Below are positions 1 through 7,797 of a stretch of 15,344 nucleotides of DNA, piece after piece. Source of the stretch: Chloroflexi bacterium RBG_16_51_16 (GTDB lineage: Bacteria > Chloroflexota > Anaerolineae > Anaerolineales > Villigracilaceae). Location: assembly GCA_001796785.1 (NCBI GenBank), contig MGNL01000154.1:1-15344 (forward strand), read 5' to 3'. Every line of letters starts with the position of its first letter. Within the stretch, counting starts at the first letter, position 1. The translations under genes and the position numbers were made by a program. The notes below the pieces were generated by a model. It made no database searches and was not told where the DNA came from. It worked only from the letters and a program-made list of their open reading frames with translations.

Positions 1-789
1 TCCGTGCTTGTTATAGGTATTCCGCTCTGGCTCTTGACCTGGCTCCCGATGCAAACTGAAGCCCGTGAAACAGGGGATCCGGGTGACCATACCAGACGCT
101 CGGTGATCCGTAAGGCGTATTTGTACCTGGCCATGTTTGCGGGCGTGATCGGTGGCATGATCGCGGCTGTGGGTTTGGTCTTCGAATTGCTTCAAGCATT
201 ACTTAGCAATTCCACCGACCCATCTTTTTTGACCAATATACTCAACGCACTTCAGTTCCTGGCTTTGTTCCTTGTCCTGCTCTTGTACCACTTACTATGC
301 CTACGACAAGACAATGTTTCTACAACCTCAGCGCTTGAAACTCTGCATGCAGGCTTTCTGGTGGCGATCTTGGATCACAACGGTCGGTTTGCAGCAAACA
401 TGCAAGCTGCCCTGATGAAACAGGCATCCAAACTCCCGGTCAAAATCATCCAATCCACGGAAATGGTCCCATCAGACTTTAAACCCGCAGCTGTCGTGTT
501 ACCGGGTTCTCTAGCTATTAGTCCATCCGATTCCCTGGGCGCCTGGCTTCGAGGATTCAAGGGGAGCAGGCTGATCGTTACGGATGAATCTACAAACCTT
601 ATTTGGAATAATGACCTGAATCGCGCCGCAGGAAATGTGCGTGCCCTGGCAGAGGGACAACAAATACCTTCTACTACCAGGCGCGGTTCTTCCGCATGGA
701 TGATTGTTTCCTATGTCTTCGCTGCCTTATTCGCACTTCAATTGGTATTCTTCCTACTGGCATTGGTAATCTCGACGTTTATTGATTGA
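1..789 (+). CDS. DUF5671-type membrane protein, 5'-truncated
   Basis: The reading frame is open from the first base, so the gene probably begins outside the window; the GTG at base 4 is only the first possible start inside it. About 262 codons are visible, ending in TGA. The N-terminal part (a short hydrophobic segment with IPLWLLTW, then a charged stretch, then RKAYLYLAMFAGVIGG) resembles the repeated membrane unit of DUF5671. There are membrane segments near residues 35-60, 78-98 and a final one near 235-258. A soluble stretch of about 130 residues lies between the last two and has no motif I recognise. The function is unknown. The next gene, dnaN, is 109 bp downstream with its own promoter, so co-transcription is not required. 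I am confident it is coding and only moderately sure of the family. Confidence 0.75.
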   Translation, partial: SVLVIGIPLWLLTWLPMQTEARETGDPGDHTRRSVIRKAYLYLAMFAGVIGGMIAAVGLVFELLQALLSNSTDPSFLTNILNALQFLALFLVLLLYHLLCLRQDNVSTTSALETLHAGFLVAILDHNGRFAANMQAALMKQASKLPVKIIQSTEMVPSDFKPAAVVLPGSLAISPSDSLGAWLRGFKGSRLIVTDESTNLIWNNDLNRAAGNVRALAEGQQIPSTTRRGSSAWMIVSYVFAALFALQLVFFLLALVISTFID

Positions 790-859
790 ACGTATTTGAC
801 CCGGGATCCTGAAAGGGAATCCGTGCAATTCTCAGCCACAGCGAGATAAAAATCTTTGG

Positions 860-868
860 TGTTATACT
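860..868 (+). promoter_or_regulatory. Extended -10 promoter for dnaN
   Basis: TGTTATACT matches the extended -10 pattern TGnTATAnT about 30 bp before the dnaN ATG. No good -35 hexamer lies 16-18 bp upstream, as is usual for extended -10 promoters. It is assigned from motif and position only. Confidence 0.45.
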
Positions 869-898
869 TTTGATACCTTAACGATCCATGAGGGCAAT

Positions 899-2029
899 AT
901 GAAGGTGACTGTTCTTCAAGAGAATTTATCCCGCGGAGTGAATATTGTATCCCGCGCGGTTTCCCCCCGCAGTACTTTGCCGGTGTTGGGAAATATATTA
1001 ATGGCAACGGATGATGGCCGGCTGCGTCTCTCGGCGACCAATCTCGAGATGGGCATAACCTGCTGGATCGCGGCACGAATCGAAGGGGAGGGTTCCACGA
1101 CCGTGCCGGCGCGTACCTTATCCGACCTGGTCAATACCCTGCCAGTGGATAATGTCCAATTAAACCTGGATGCCAGGACACAGAACCTGAACGTCCGGTG
1201 CGGGACAACCAACGCCGACATCAAATGCATCGATGCACAGGATTTCCCTCCGATGCCTTCGATAGATCTGGATGGGGCGGTGCAGCTCAATGTCGCTGAA
1301 TTTAAAGAGATGATCCAACAAGTGACCTTTGCCGCATCGACCGATGAAGCCCGCCCGGTGTTGATGGGTGTACTGCTGACCGTTGACAAGGACAACGTTA
1401 CCATGGCGGCTGCAGACGGGTTTCGGCTTTCGGTGCGCAAAGCCACACTTGCCACTCACACCCAGCGACCGTTTAATTTGATCATTCCCGCCCGGGCATT
1501 AAACGAATTAGCGCGGGTTGCAACCGAAGGAGAGGAGCCGGTGTATATGGCTGTGCCCAAAGGCCGCAACCAGGTCATCTTCCGATACAAGGACGTAGAG
1601 GTGACTTCCCAATTGATAGACGGCTCGTTTCCAGATTACCAACAGATCATCCCGCGTTCTTTCAAGTCTCGCACCCTCGTTTCGACCGCCGCGCTGGTCA
1701 AAGCTTGCAAACAAGCTGAGATATTTGCAAGGGAGGGCATGAATGTCGCCCGCCTGGACATACGCCAGGCGAAAGGGGAAATGCAGCCAAGTGAGGTGGA
1801 GATATCAGCTGTTTCAGAGGAAACCGGGAAAAATGAAACCATCGTCGAAGCCACCGTGGATGGCACCGGGCTGCTGATCGCATTCAATGTCAAGTTCCTG
1901 CGGGAAGCCCTTGAAGTGATTCGGACGCCAAATGTTGTCCTGGAAACTTCCGCACCAAACGCACCTGGAGTGGTCAAACCTGTGGGGGATGACAGCTTCC
2001 TGCATGTCATCATGCCGATGCATGTATAG
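899..2029 (+). CDS. dnaN: DNA polymerase III sliding clamp (beta subunit)
   Basis: This is the ring-shaped processivity clamp that tethers the replicative polymerase to DNA and recruits other replication and repair proteins. The 376-residue length is normal for the family and fits three similar clamp domains of about 120 residues. Family signatures include the N-terminal LSRGVNIVSRAVSPRSTLPV, the domain-1 end DAQDFPPMPSID, the domain-2 opening FAASTDEARPVLMGVLL, QLIDGSFPDYQQIIPR near residues 238-253 and the C-terminal VIMPMHV. The ATG at 899 follows a GAGGG ribosome binding site at 890-894. The usual partner dnaA is not upstream; a membrane protein gene occupies that place. A convergent gene on the other strand follows after 165 bp. 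Confidence 0.97.
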   Translation: MKVTVLQENLSRGVNIVSRAVSPRSTLPVLGNILMATDDGRLRLSATNLEMGITCWIAARIEGEGSTTVPARTLSDLVNTLPVDNVQLNLDARTQNLNVRCGTTNADIKCIDAQDFPPMPSIDLDGAVQLNVAEFKEMIQQVTFAASTDEARPVLMGVLLTVDKDNVTMAAADGFRLSVRKATLATHTQRPFNLIIPARALNELARVATEGEEPVYMAVPKGRNQVIFRYKDVEVTSQLIDGSFPDYQQIIPRSFKSRTLVSTAALVKACKQAEIFAREGMNVARLDIRQAKGEMQPSEVEISAVSEETGKNETIVEATVDGTGLLIAFNVKFLREALEVIRTPNVVLETSAPNAPGVVKPVGDDSFLHVIMPMHV

Positions 2030-2100
2030 GCACTGAACGGCTACTTAGGCAGCAATACTCTCTTAATCTGAATTACAAAATCCACTTAATCGCTTTAGTC

Positions 2101-2122
2101 TGGCCTCCAGCCTGGAATGCCA
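2101..2122. repeat. Imperfect hairpin between convergent genes
   Basis: TGGC-TCCA pairs with TGGA-GCCA around a GCC loop, with one mismatch and one bulge. It lies between the ends of dnaN (+) and the GT-C gene (-). An A/T-rich stretch with TTAAATTTT follows on the plus strand. It could be a weak terminator for dnaN, but there is no uninterrupted T-run directly after the stem. Confidence 0.25.
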
Positions 2123-2194
2123 AACAGTTAAATTTTGCAGAACATATGTTCTATTTCTATCACTCGGGTGTTCTTATGCGGTCTTGGTCATGGA

Positions 2195-4243
2195 TCAAGG
2201 AATGCAGAGAAGCAAGTCAAGCTTCTCCTGCATTACTCTTTCGATTGTAAATCCATTCGCTGGCATGAGGTGCAGGTTCTCGCAAGCTAACTTTCTATAA
2301 TATCGATCTTCAACCAGGAAGCCAGCGACTTGTTCTGCTTTGGTCGCATCTCCAAGGAACGCGTACGCTTCGATAAAAGGCAGCCACTCAACCAGGTCGT
2401 TGGGGGCAATCTCCGATTCGATAACTTCGTTACCAATCTTAGCAACAGCCTCCCAATCTCCCTGCTGGCGGGAAAGGTCAGCGCGCTCGTAGTAAAAGCA
2501 CCACGAATGAGATGGCTCACGCCCAAAAATATATTCCAATGGTCGGGGAACTGAGCGCTCTAGATCGATGAGGCCAATATCCGAATAAGGCAGGATGGAT
2601 ATGATTTGATTCGCATCCATGGAGGAAACTTCGGGCCATCGGTCATCAATCACGCGCACGCAGGAGTCAATGGATGGCTGAGTTAGTATCAACACATTTC
2701 CAAAATTTATGAAAGCGACATGGCTGCGGTACCGGCTGGTGTGTTTTAAGTTTCCCTCCTGTATGTTTTTAAGATTTTCATCTGACAATTCCACTGCTCC
2801 CAATTTATATCGGACCAGTCTCCCATCCTTTTGTCGTTCATTCGGGAAAAACATAAATTTTGCCGGACCCCCGACAATAATGGCATCATCGCCCAGATCG
2901 ATGGATGGATAATTAGCGGCTAATAATGTACCTTCTCGGATGCTCGGCACTCGCCAATATGCTTGCCACCAAAAATCCTTGATAATCTGTTCTTCGCGAA
3001 CCGCGTTCGCAGCAAGGGCCTGGTGTGTAAGTGTCGAACCGCCTACCAGAAGTGCAATGAGAGCGTACTTTATATATTTAGACGGAATAATGGAGCACAT
3101 TCCTGTCACAAAGATCACAACCGCAAGAGAGGCGGGTAAGCCGTAATGCGAATAGCCCTGGAAAGCAACGAAACGGTTAGCCAGGATCACAGGAGTCAGT
3201 CCGAAGATCATTCCGAAGAATCCAAGCAGGATGGTTTCAGTTGATCGATTATTTGAATGATGCGTACGATCGACTGCTGGGTTCGTGGATCTCGAAATAA
3301 TTCGAAACACAATGATGATGACGAGAACATTGATTAATGCAAGAATGGTGCTCATAATCCTGGATTGCATATCCAGCGCAGCGAAATTTTGCTTGAGAGG
3401 CATCCACCAGGATTGGTAAACTAAATTAAGAATGCTGATCCATAGATGGTTGCCCCATAGTATTGTCCTTTCAAGAGGCGCAGCAAGAAAAAATCCAAGT
3501 TGAAATTCGATATCCGTTGATTTATGCTGATTGTCGAAAAAGAATACTCTCCATAACAAGAAGGCCAGGGGAATCGCAAGATATGCCAAACTGACGCGAA
3601 CATACCTGATAAAAAGTTGAAGGTTTTTCCCGGGTTCATAGGCGCGCCTAAGCACAAGGTAAATACACAAGAACCTGAACAATTCCATACCAATCGCATA
3701 ATCTACAAGCAGGATATACACCCAGCCGCTTAGGATCGAGGTTGCCGTGACCAAGATTTTCAACCAGATCTTGTCAGATTGAATCGCTTTTATCGTTAAT
3801 GCGATCGACACGACTTCCAGGGCGAGACTGGCGATATGCGGTTGCCATTCAACCGCACCGACCCACCACACGTATCCGGGAAAAAGCACAAACAGCGCGG
3901 CCATGGAGAAGCCAAGCTTACGGGCATTAGGCCAGAGTAAACGGAAGAACCACAATGCTCCAACGCCAGCGAGGATGCGCCAGGCAAAAGCGCTCAAATG
4001 ATATGCAAATGGGTTTGGCCCAAAAAGCAGATAATAAATTTCAAAAAACAACCCGCGCGCCGGCCGGTCAATGACGAACATTTGGTGAAAGATCGCTGGC
4101 CCTGCGACGATGGCGTCGTAGATATAGAACCAGTCTTCACGATAATAGGATAACCGGTTGACCTGGGGAAGATAGCCGATTGCAGCAAGGATAATCAGAA
4201 AAGCGATTTCAATGAACCAGGTTCGTTGTTGTGATTTATCCAC
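2195..4243 (-). CDS. GT-C-type membrane glycosyltransferase-like protein with TPR-like tail
   Basis: The product is a 682-residue polytopic membrane protein. Residues about 10-420 contain many hydrophobic helices. The first periplasmic loop carries acidic residues (YREDWFY, residues 34-40) followed by DRPARG (59-64), the arrangement seen in GT-C-fold lipid-linked sugar transferases such as ArnT/PMT relatives. The last ~260 residues look soluble. The stretch from about 590 (ERADLSRQQGDWEAVAKIG and following) resembles TPR helix pairs. The likely role is adding a sugar to an envelope or surface glycan; donor and acceptor are unknown. The start is GTG with only a weak AGAGA upstream, so the N-terminus may shift. 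A possible weak promoter (TTGAAT, 19 bp, TAAAAT) lies at 4271-4301 on the minus strand. The gene looks more A/T-rich than dnaN or the pdx genes. The coding call is strong, but the enzymatic call rests on topology and motif only. Confidence 0.72.
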   Translation of the reverse strand: MDKSQQRTWFIEIAFLIILAAIGYLPQVNRLSYYREDWFYIYDAIVAGPAIFHQMFVIDRPARGLFFEIYYLLFGPNPFAYHLSAFAWRILAGVGALWFFRLLWPNARKLGFSMAALFVLFPGYVWWVGAVEWQPHIASLALEVVSIALTIKAIQSDKIWLKILVTATSILSGWVYILLVDYAIGMELFRFLCIYLVLRRAYEPGKNLQLFIRYVRVSLAYLAIPLAFLLWRVFFFDNQHKSTDIEFQLGFFLAAPLERTILWGNHLWISILNLVYQSWWMPLKQNFAALDMQSRIMSTILALINVLVIIIVFRIISRSTNPAVDRTHHSNNRSTETILLGFFGMIFGLTPVILANRFVAFQGYSHYGLPASLAVVIFVTGMCSIIPSKYIKYALIALLVGGSTLTHQALAANAVREEQIIKDFWWQAYWRVPSIREGTLLAANYPSIDLGDDAIIVGGPAKFMFFPNERQKDGRLVRYKLGAVELSDENLKNIQEGNLKHTSRYRSHVAFINFGNVLILTQPSIDSCVRVIDDRWPEVSSMDANQIISILPYSDIGLIDLERSVPRPLEYIFGREPSHSWCFYYERADLSRQQGDWEAVAKIGNEVIESEIAPNDLVEWLPFIEAYAFLGDATKAEQVAGFLVEDRYYRKLACENLHLMPANGFTIERVMQEKLDLLLCIP

Positions 4244-4339
4244 GGATTGGTCTCTGCAATTTTTAACCCGATTTTAGATTTCCCCTCACGATCTTATTCA
4301 AAATCAATTGACTTCGGAATGTACTTTATCGCGGAGGAA

Positions 4340-5236
4340 TTATATCTGAGCGGGAGCCACTTCCCGTTTCAAATCTTCAATAGGTAATCTTTTCGTCATT
4401 ACCAACCATACAATGAAAATCCCCATTGCCAGCCAACCCGGAAATGTCGCCAGCGTTCCACTGAATGCCAGATTGAACCCGGGCTTAAAGAACAACAGCG
4501 GAAGTCCCGCGACAGCATTGAACGCTCCGTGGGCAAGCGCAGACGCCCAGGGACTGAGGGTTTCTAAATACAGCCAGGAGAGTATCGTACCAAGCAGGAT
4601 TGTCAGCACGATCATCATGAATATGCCCAGGATAGGATAGCCTGGATAATTATGTCCCTGGACAATCACAGGTGCATGCCACACACCCCAGATAACACCG
4701 CTTATCAGGATAGCTTTCCACTGACCCAGCGGTAGAAGTTTCGGCAGTAGGAATCCCCGCCAGCCCAGTTCTTCACCTACGGCGAACAGTGCATTGATGA
4801 AAGGCGCAAGCAGGATCCCAACTACAGATTGAGCCAGGACAAGCAGAAGTGGATCGATTTGCGCACCACCTGGTACGGTCGCCATACTGTCCCTAACGAA
4901 TGAGAGTTCTGGATCGAACTTAGCCAGACCAAATAGGACCGTGAATATTACGGTTACAACCGAAAGCACACCAGGCAGGAACCACGCCCAAAGATAAAAG
5001 CGTTTTGGTCCCAGGGTGTTCAAGCGGAGAGCCGATACTGGCTGCCGCAGAATAAATTTGTTGGTAAATAACGCGGCCAGCCCCGGACCCCACATTCCCA
5101 AACTCCACAAACCAATAGTGGCGATATGGCGCGTTTGTAAGTCCAAGTTTCCCAGAGCTAAGGGGACGAGGAACAACGGCCATGAGAAAACGAAAGCGAG
5201 GGACAGAAACCAGAGGATGGGTTTTCGTTTTATCAA
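4340..5236 (-). CDS. CPBP-family intramembrane metalloprotease (CAAX protease/Abi type)
   Basis: This polytopic membrane protein has about 298-302 residues and carries all three motifs of the CPBP (Rce1/Abi) family. Numbered from the longer reading, these are EELGWRG (E159, E160, R164), WGVWH ending in H191, and HGAFN (H240, N244). These residues normally hold the metal and catalytic water in the membrane. Bacterial members act in protein maturation, stress tolerance or self-immunity to bacteriocins; the substrate here is unknown. Two TTG starts are possible. The one ending at 5248 overlaps the upstream gene by 11 bp and has no ribosome binding site. The one ending at 5236 is preceded by GGAG at 6 nt spacing inside the end of the upstream gene, so I prefer it. 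Tight coupling to the DUF4177-like gene implies one transcript. Confidence 0.9.
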   Translation of the reverse strand: MIKRKPILWFLSLAFVFSWPLFLVPLALGNLDLQTRHIATIGLWSLGMWGPGLAALFTNKFILRQPVSALRLNTLGPKRFYLWAWFLPGVLSVVTVIFTVLFGLAKFDPELSFVRDSMATVPGGAQIDPLLLVLAQSVVGILLAPFINALFAVGEELGWRGFLLPKLLPLGQWKAILISGVIWGVWHAPVIVQGHNYPGYPILGIFMMIVLTILLGTILSWLYLETLSPWASALAHGAFNAVAGLPLLFFKPGFNLAFSGTLATFPGWLAMGIFIVWLVMTKRLPIEDLKREVAPAQI

Positions 5237-5237
5237 A

Positions 5238-5468
5238 TCAATCTCCAACCACAGAGTGCGGCATAGAGCGCATCCTGCGTGTGCGGTCTGTTAATATTCG
5301 CCTGGCAACAATTGTAACCTTGCCGCTTCCCTCAGGTGTATAAACCTGCGTCGCTTCCCAGCCTTCACCTCCCCAGTCATTCAATAACGCCTCGATCTGT
5401 TCATCTCTGGTGCCGAAAATGCTCCCTATAGTCATTACTCGATATTCCCATTTTGTGAGCTCTTCCAT
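5238..5468 (-). CDS. DUF4177-like small protein
   Basis: The product is 76 residues. KWEYRVMTI near the N-terminus, an acidic helix (DEQIEALLNDWG), GEGWEATQVY and then KVTIVARR reproduce the DUF4177 pattern: a WEY strand, a helix ending in G-x-EGWE, and a closing strand. The basic tail of about 18 residues after ARR is unusual for the family. The ATG at 5466-5468 has a GAGGAGA ribosome binding site about 8 nt upstream. The gene overlaps or abuts the CPBP protease gene, so the two are probably translated together. The family has no established function. Confidence 0.78.
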   Translation of the reverse strand: MEELTKWEYRVMTIGSIFGTRDEQIEALLNDWGGEGWEATQVYTPEGSGKVTIVARRILTDRTRRMRSMPHSVVGD

Positions 5469-5553
5469 CGTAAATTTCTCCTCGGTCCAACATTACACGG
5501 TTTTCTCCGGCGAGTAAAAAAACCCACTCTCAGATTAATTTAGTCCTTCTTGA

Positions 5554-5569
5554 TGTTTCACGTGAAACA
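5554..5569. other. parS chromosome-partition site, copy 1
   Basis: TGTTTCACGTGAAACA is a perfect 16-bp palindrome identical to the consensus parS site bound by ParB/Spo0J; the symmetry extends to 18 bp with flanking A and T. It lies in the 121-bp gap between the SdpI-family gene and the DUF4177-like gene. ParB loads here and spreads, and SMC is recruited, during origin segregation. A chance exact match in 15 kb is very unlikely, and a second copy lies 726 bp away. Confidence 0.93.
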
Positions 5570-5589
5570 TTATTTCCATCCCTGAGGCA

Positions 5590-6243
5590 TCACACATTCA
5601 CACCTTGCTCACGGCGATAAGCAAAGTACGAATATACGATGAGGAACAGGCTTACACTTAAGGTCGGGATGATCACGAACCAAAATGAGTAACTGCCGAA
5701 GAGGTAACCGGCTAATGCCAGGATGGCACAGACATAGAATAGGACGGAACCGAGACGGTGCGTCTCATCCCAAACCCGATCGCTCGATAACGTCCAAGGC
5801 GTACGGATTCCTATAAACCAATTCCTTTTTGCTTTTCTCAGCAAGTAACCCAGGAATAAAAATAATAATCCAATCGCTGGGAGCATGGCGGAGCTCATTT
5901 TGAAATTGGTTGATCCGAGATTCCAAAAAATGGTTAGTGTCCAGATATACGTCATGAACAGGATGATCAAAACAATAAATAAGTTGAAGATGGGACGGAA
6001 CTTGGCGATATTGGCTTTGAGAGGGTCAATCATCGGGAATATCATGAACAGCAGCAGCATGCCTGTGGTGATAACCGGCAGTATAAAAACTCCCCAAAAC
6101 CTGGACATGGTTCCATCGACTTGGTCATTGATATTCCAATGTGAAGCCATTTGGTTCGGAAATCGGTCCCATAAGAGCACGCCGGCTAATAGGCTTCCGG
6201 TAATCAGGACAATCGCGAAGATGATTGTGTTGCGAGTAGACAT
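5590..6243 (-). CDS. SdpI-family membrane protein with DUF1648 domain
   Basis: The product is 217 residues and polytopic. The N-terminal half has the DUF1648 pattern: a membrane helix, then FPNQMASHWNINDQVDG (residues 28-44). The second half has the SdpI signature in the loop at 141-163, with NWFIGIRTPWTL followed by VWDETHR, flanked by membrane helices near 120-136, 165-183 and 187-207. In Bacillus, SdpI protects against the SdpC killing factor and signals to SdpR. No SdpC-like toxin or ArsR-type SdpR is present here, so immunity is only one possibility. The ATG has an AAGGAG ribosome binding site 6 nt upstream. The gene lies between two parS sites and downstream of the slipin and GntR genes on the same strand. 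Confidence 0.9.
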   Translation of the reverse strand: MSTRNTIIFAIVLITGSLLAGVLLWDRFPNQMASHWNINDQVDGTMSRFWGVFILPVITTGMLLLFMIFPMIDPLKANIAKFRPIFNLFIVLIILFMTYIWTLTIFWNLGSTNFKMSSAMLPAIGLLFLFLGYLLRKAKRNWFIGIRTPWTLSSDRVWDETHRLGSVLFYVCAILALAGYLFGSYSFWFVIIPTLSVSLFLIVYSYFAYRREQGVNV

Positions 6244-6279
6244 TCTGCTCCTTTTTCTTTATAGCTTGGCAATCACCGA

Positions 6280-6295
6280 TGTTTCACGTGAAACA
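6280..6295. other. parS chromosome-partition site, copy 2
   Basis: This is a second exact TGTTTCACGTGAAACA palindrome, in the 72-bp gap between the slipin gene and the SdpI-family gene. It is the same ParB/Spo0J site as copy 1. Both copies avoid coding sequence although most of the region is coding. Confidence 0.93.
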
Positions 6296-6315
6296 CTATG
6301 CTGAGCCTGTTCAGC

Positions 6316-7257
6316 TTAATCACTTTCCTTGGGTAGTCTCTGTTCTGCTAAAGAAACAAGACCGCTCAAACCGCCCAGATTCATCGTATCCACCGCGGAG
6401 GATGGTACGATCACCAACGCTCCCTTTTCTTTCAATCCTTCAAATAACATGTTCATGGCGCGCAGGTGAAGTGCCGTTGGATTGTTGATATACGCCTTAG
6501 ATGCCTCTGCAAAAGATGATGCGATCTGCTTTTCGGATTCGCCCAGTATGACGCGCGCCTGTCTCTCACGTTCAGCCTGAGCCTGTCGAGACATCGCATC
6601 TTCAAGGTCCGGGGGTATGACCACATCGCGAATTTCGACTGACTGGACTGTCACCCCCCAGGGTGTTGTGCGTTCGTCGATTATCTTTTGTAGATCATCA
6701 TCCATCTTCCCACGACCTACCAGGATATCTGCCAGCGACATCTGCCCGATGATCTCTCTCAATGCAGTTTGTGCAGCCCACGAGATCGCGGCGCGATAAT
6801 CTGCTACCTCCAGCGCTGCTTTTTCTGCATCCCACACGACCCAGAATAGAACCGCGTCAACATCCACTGGCACCGTATCCTTGGTCAGAGTCTTTTCAGC
6901 AGAAAAAGGTGTGACCATGACGCGATGATCAATCCAGTTAACGGTTTCGTCAATTATTGGAAGGATCCAAAATAGACCCGCGCCTCGCAAGCCGCGGAAC
7001 TTTCCGAGTCGCAATACCACAACCTTCTCCCATTGAGAGGCAACCTTCAAGCCGAACAACATAAACAGCCCAATAAAGCTCCAGATGACCACCCACGTGC
7101 CCAACCAGCTATCGGGATAACGATTATCTCCCAGTACTGCCCCCAGGACCGCAGCGATTAGACAAACACCAAACAACATCCCAGCAATAGGTTGTATCCG
7201 TGGATCTGTTCCTGCCTTTTTTTGTATATTTATGCCTTTACGTAATCCTATTTCCAT
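6316..7257 (-). CDS. SPFH/Band 7 (slipin, stomatin-like) membrane protein
   Basis: The product is 313 residues. Two hydrophobic segments (about 24-44 and 52-71) are followed by a Band 7/SPFH domain from about 76 to 240. Recognisable pieces are EKVVVLRLGKFRGLRGAGLF, DHRVMVTPF, TKDTVPVDVDAVLFWVVWDA, QTALREIIGQMSLADIL and WGVTVQSVEIRDVVIP. A charged helical stretch (RQAQAERERQARVILGESEK) and a shorter C-terminal region follow. Slipins form membrane scaffolds and often pair with an NfeD-type protease partner; no NfeD gene is seen here. The ATG has an AAGGAG about 9 nt upstream. It lies 77 bp after the GntR gene and 72 bp before the SdpI-family gene, consistent with one transcript. Having two membrane helices rather than one hairpin is a small departure from typical slipins. 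Confidence 0.92.
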   Translation of the reverse strand: MEIGLRKGINIQKKAGTDPRIQPIAGMLFGVCLIAAVLGAVLGDNRYPDSWLGTWVVIWSFIGLFMLFGLKVASQWEKVVVLRLGKFRGLRGAGLFWILPIIDETVNWIDHRVMVTPFSAEKTLTKDTVPVDVDAVLFWVVWDAEKAALEVADYRAAISWAAQTALREIIGQMSLADILVGRGKMDDDLQKIIDERTTPWGVTVQSVEIRDVVIPPDLEDAMSRQAQAERERQARVILGESEKQIASSFAEASKAYINNPTALHLRAMNMLFEGLKEKGALVIVPSSAVDTMNLGGLSGLVSLAEQRLPKESD

Positions 7258-7334
7258 TTCTTTTTTCTCCTTCTAAATCTACAGTATTAATATTTCCTCT
7301 TTGGAATCTTTCACTGCTGGCCGATACTTCCCTT

Positions 7335-7754
7335 CTATTCTTCTTCGACCTGGTTTTCTTTCCAAATTCTTAATTGATCCCGGATCGATTCAGTGATTTC
7401 CTTATTCGAGGAATTTATCCGCTTGGCCTCATTCACGTAACGCAGTGCCAATGCTTGCAGGGCTTCCCGCCTCAATTGTTCAGTGACCTCCGGCGGTGGG
7501 ATTTCTGTGATATATGTACCGCGGCCTTGTTGAGTTGATATGATGCGCGCCTCGTCCAGTAATCGATAAGCCCGCGCAACGGTATTGAAATTTACACGCA
7601 GCTCGAGAGCAAGTGCACGCACAGTTGGTAATTGATCTCCTGGCTTCAAGGCTCCCGATACGACCCGTTGTTGGACTTGATTCACGATCTGGATATAGAT
7701 CGGAAGCCCGGACCGAAAATCGAGCTGGAGGTTTAGGTGAGGTATATCCGCCAT
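7335..7754 (-). CDS. GntR-family transcriptional regulator, YtrA-like
   Basis: The product is 139 residues with a GntR winged helix at about 14-83: LPIYIQIVNQVQQRVVSGAL, then KPGDQLPTVRALALEL, NFNTVARAYRLLDEA and QGRGTYI. The remaining ~55 residues form only a short helical tail, the hallmark of the YtrA subfamily, which lacks a large ligand-binding domain. YtrA-type regulators are often the first gene of the membrane-protein operon they repress. That fits the order here, with slipin and SdpI-family genes downstream. No clear ribosome binding site precedes the ATG at 7752-7754. A near-consensus promoter lies about 40 bp upstream, with ATTGTA repeats overlapping it that may be the autoregulatory operator. 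Confidence 0.9.
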   Translation of the reverse strand: MADIPHLNLQLDFRSGLPIYIQIVNQVQQRVVSGALKPGDQLPTVRALALELRVNFNTVARAYRLLDEARIISTQQGRGTYITEIPPPEVTEQLRREALQALALRYVNEAKRINSSNKEITESIRDQLRIWKENQVEEE

Positions 7755-7774
7755 ATCGGGTTAATATTGAACTA

Positions 7775-7797
7775 ATTGTATCATTGTAATAATTGTA
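7775..7797. promoter_or_regulatory. Triple ATTGTA repeat, candidate GntR operator
   Basis: ATTGTA occurs three times at 7775-7780, 7783-7788 and 7792-7797, with 8-9 bp periodicity. The last copy is the -10 hexamer of the minus-strand promoter. Binding here by the adjacent regulator would block its own promoter. Known YtrA operators are usually inverted repeats, and these are direct repeats, so the operator call is an inference. Confidence 0.35.

Noticed and set aside
916..1455. 179-residue antisense open frame within dnaN
   Set aside because: It is fully covered by dnaN, whose family signatures are unambiguous; the composition is that of a reverse-strand shadow.
4235..4243. TTATCCACG, a one-mismatch DnaA box at the start of the GT-C gene; a similar TTATCCACC at 15232-15240
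   Set aside because: Single isolated near-matches, one inside a start codon region. No cluster and no A/T-rich unwinding element, so not evidence of oriC in this window.
5505..5537. GAGT...T-run...ACTC inverted repeat (minus strand) after the SdpI-family gene
   Set aside because: Only four pairs and the T-run lies in the loop rather than after the stem, so it is not a convincing terminator.
6279..6488. Plus-strand open frame starting MFHVKHY across parS copy 2
   Set aside because: The MFHVKH start is simply the translation of the parS palindrome. The rest is antisense to the slipin gene and shows no protein-like features.
7087..7104. CCCACGTGCC, a possible third parS
   Set aside because: Only the central CACGTG matches; the outer TGTTT/AAACA arms are missing, and it lies inside the slipin coding region.
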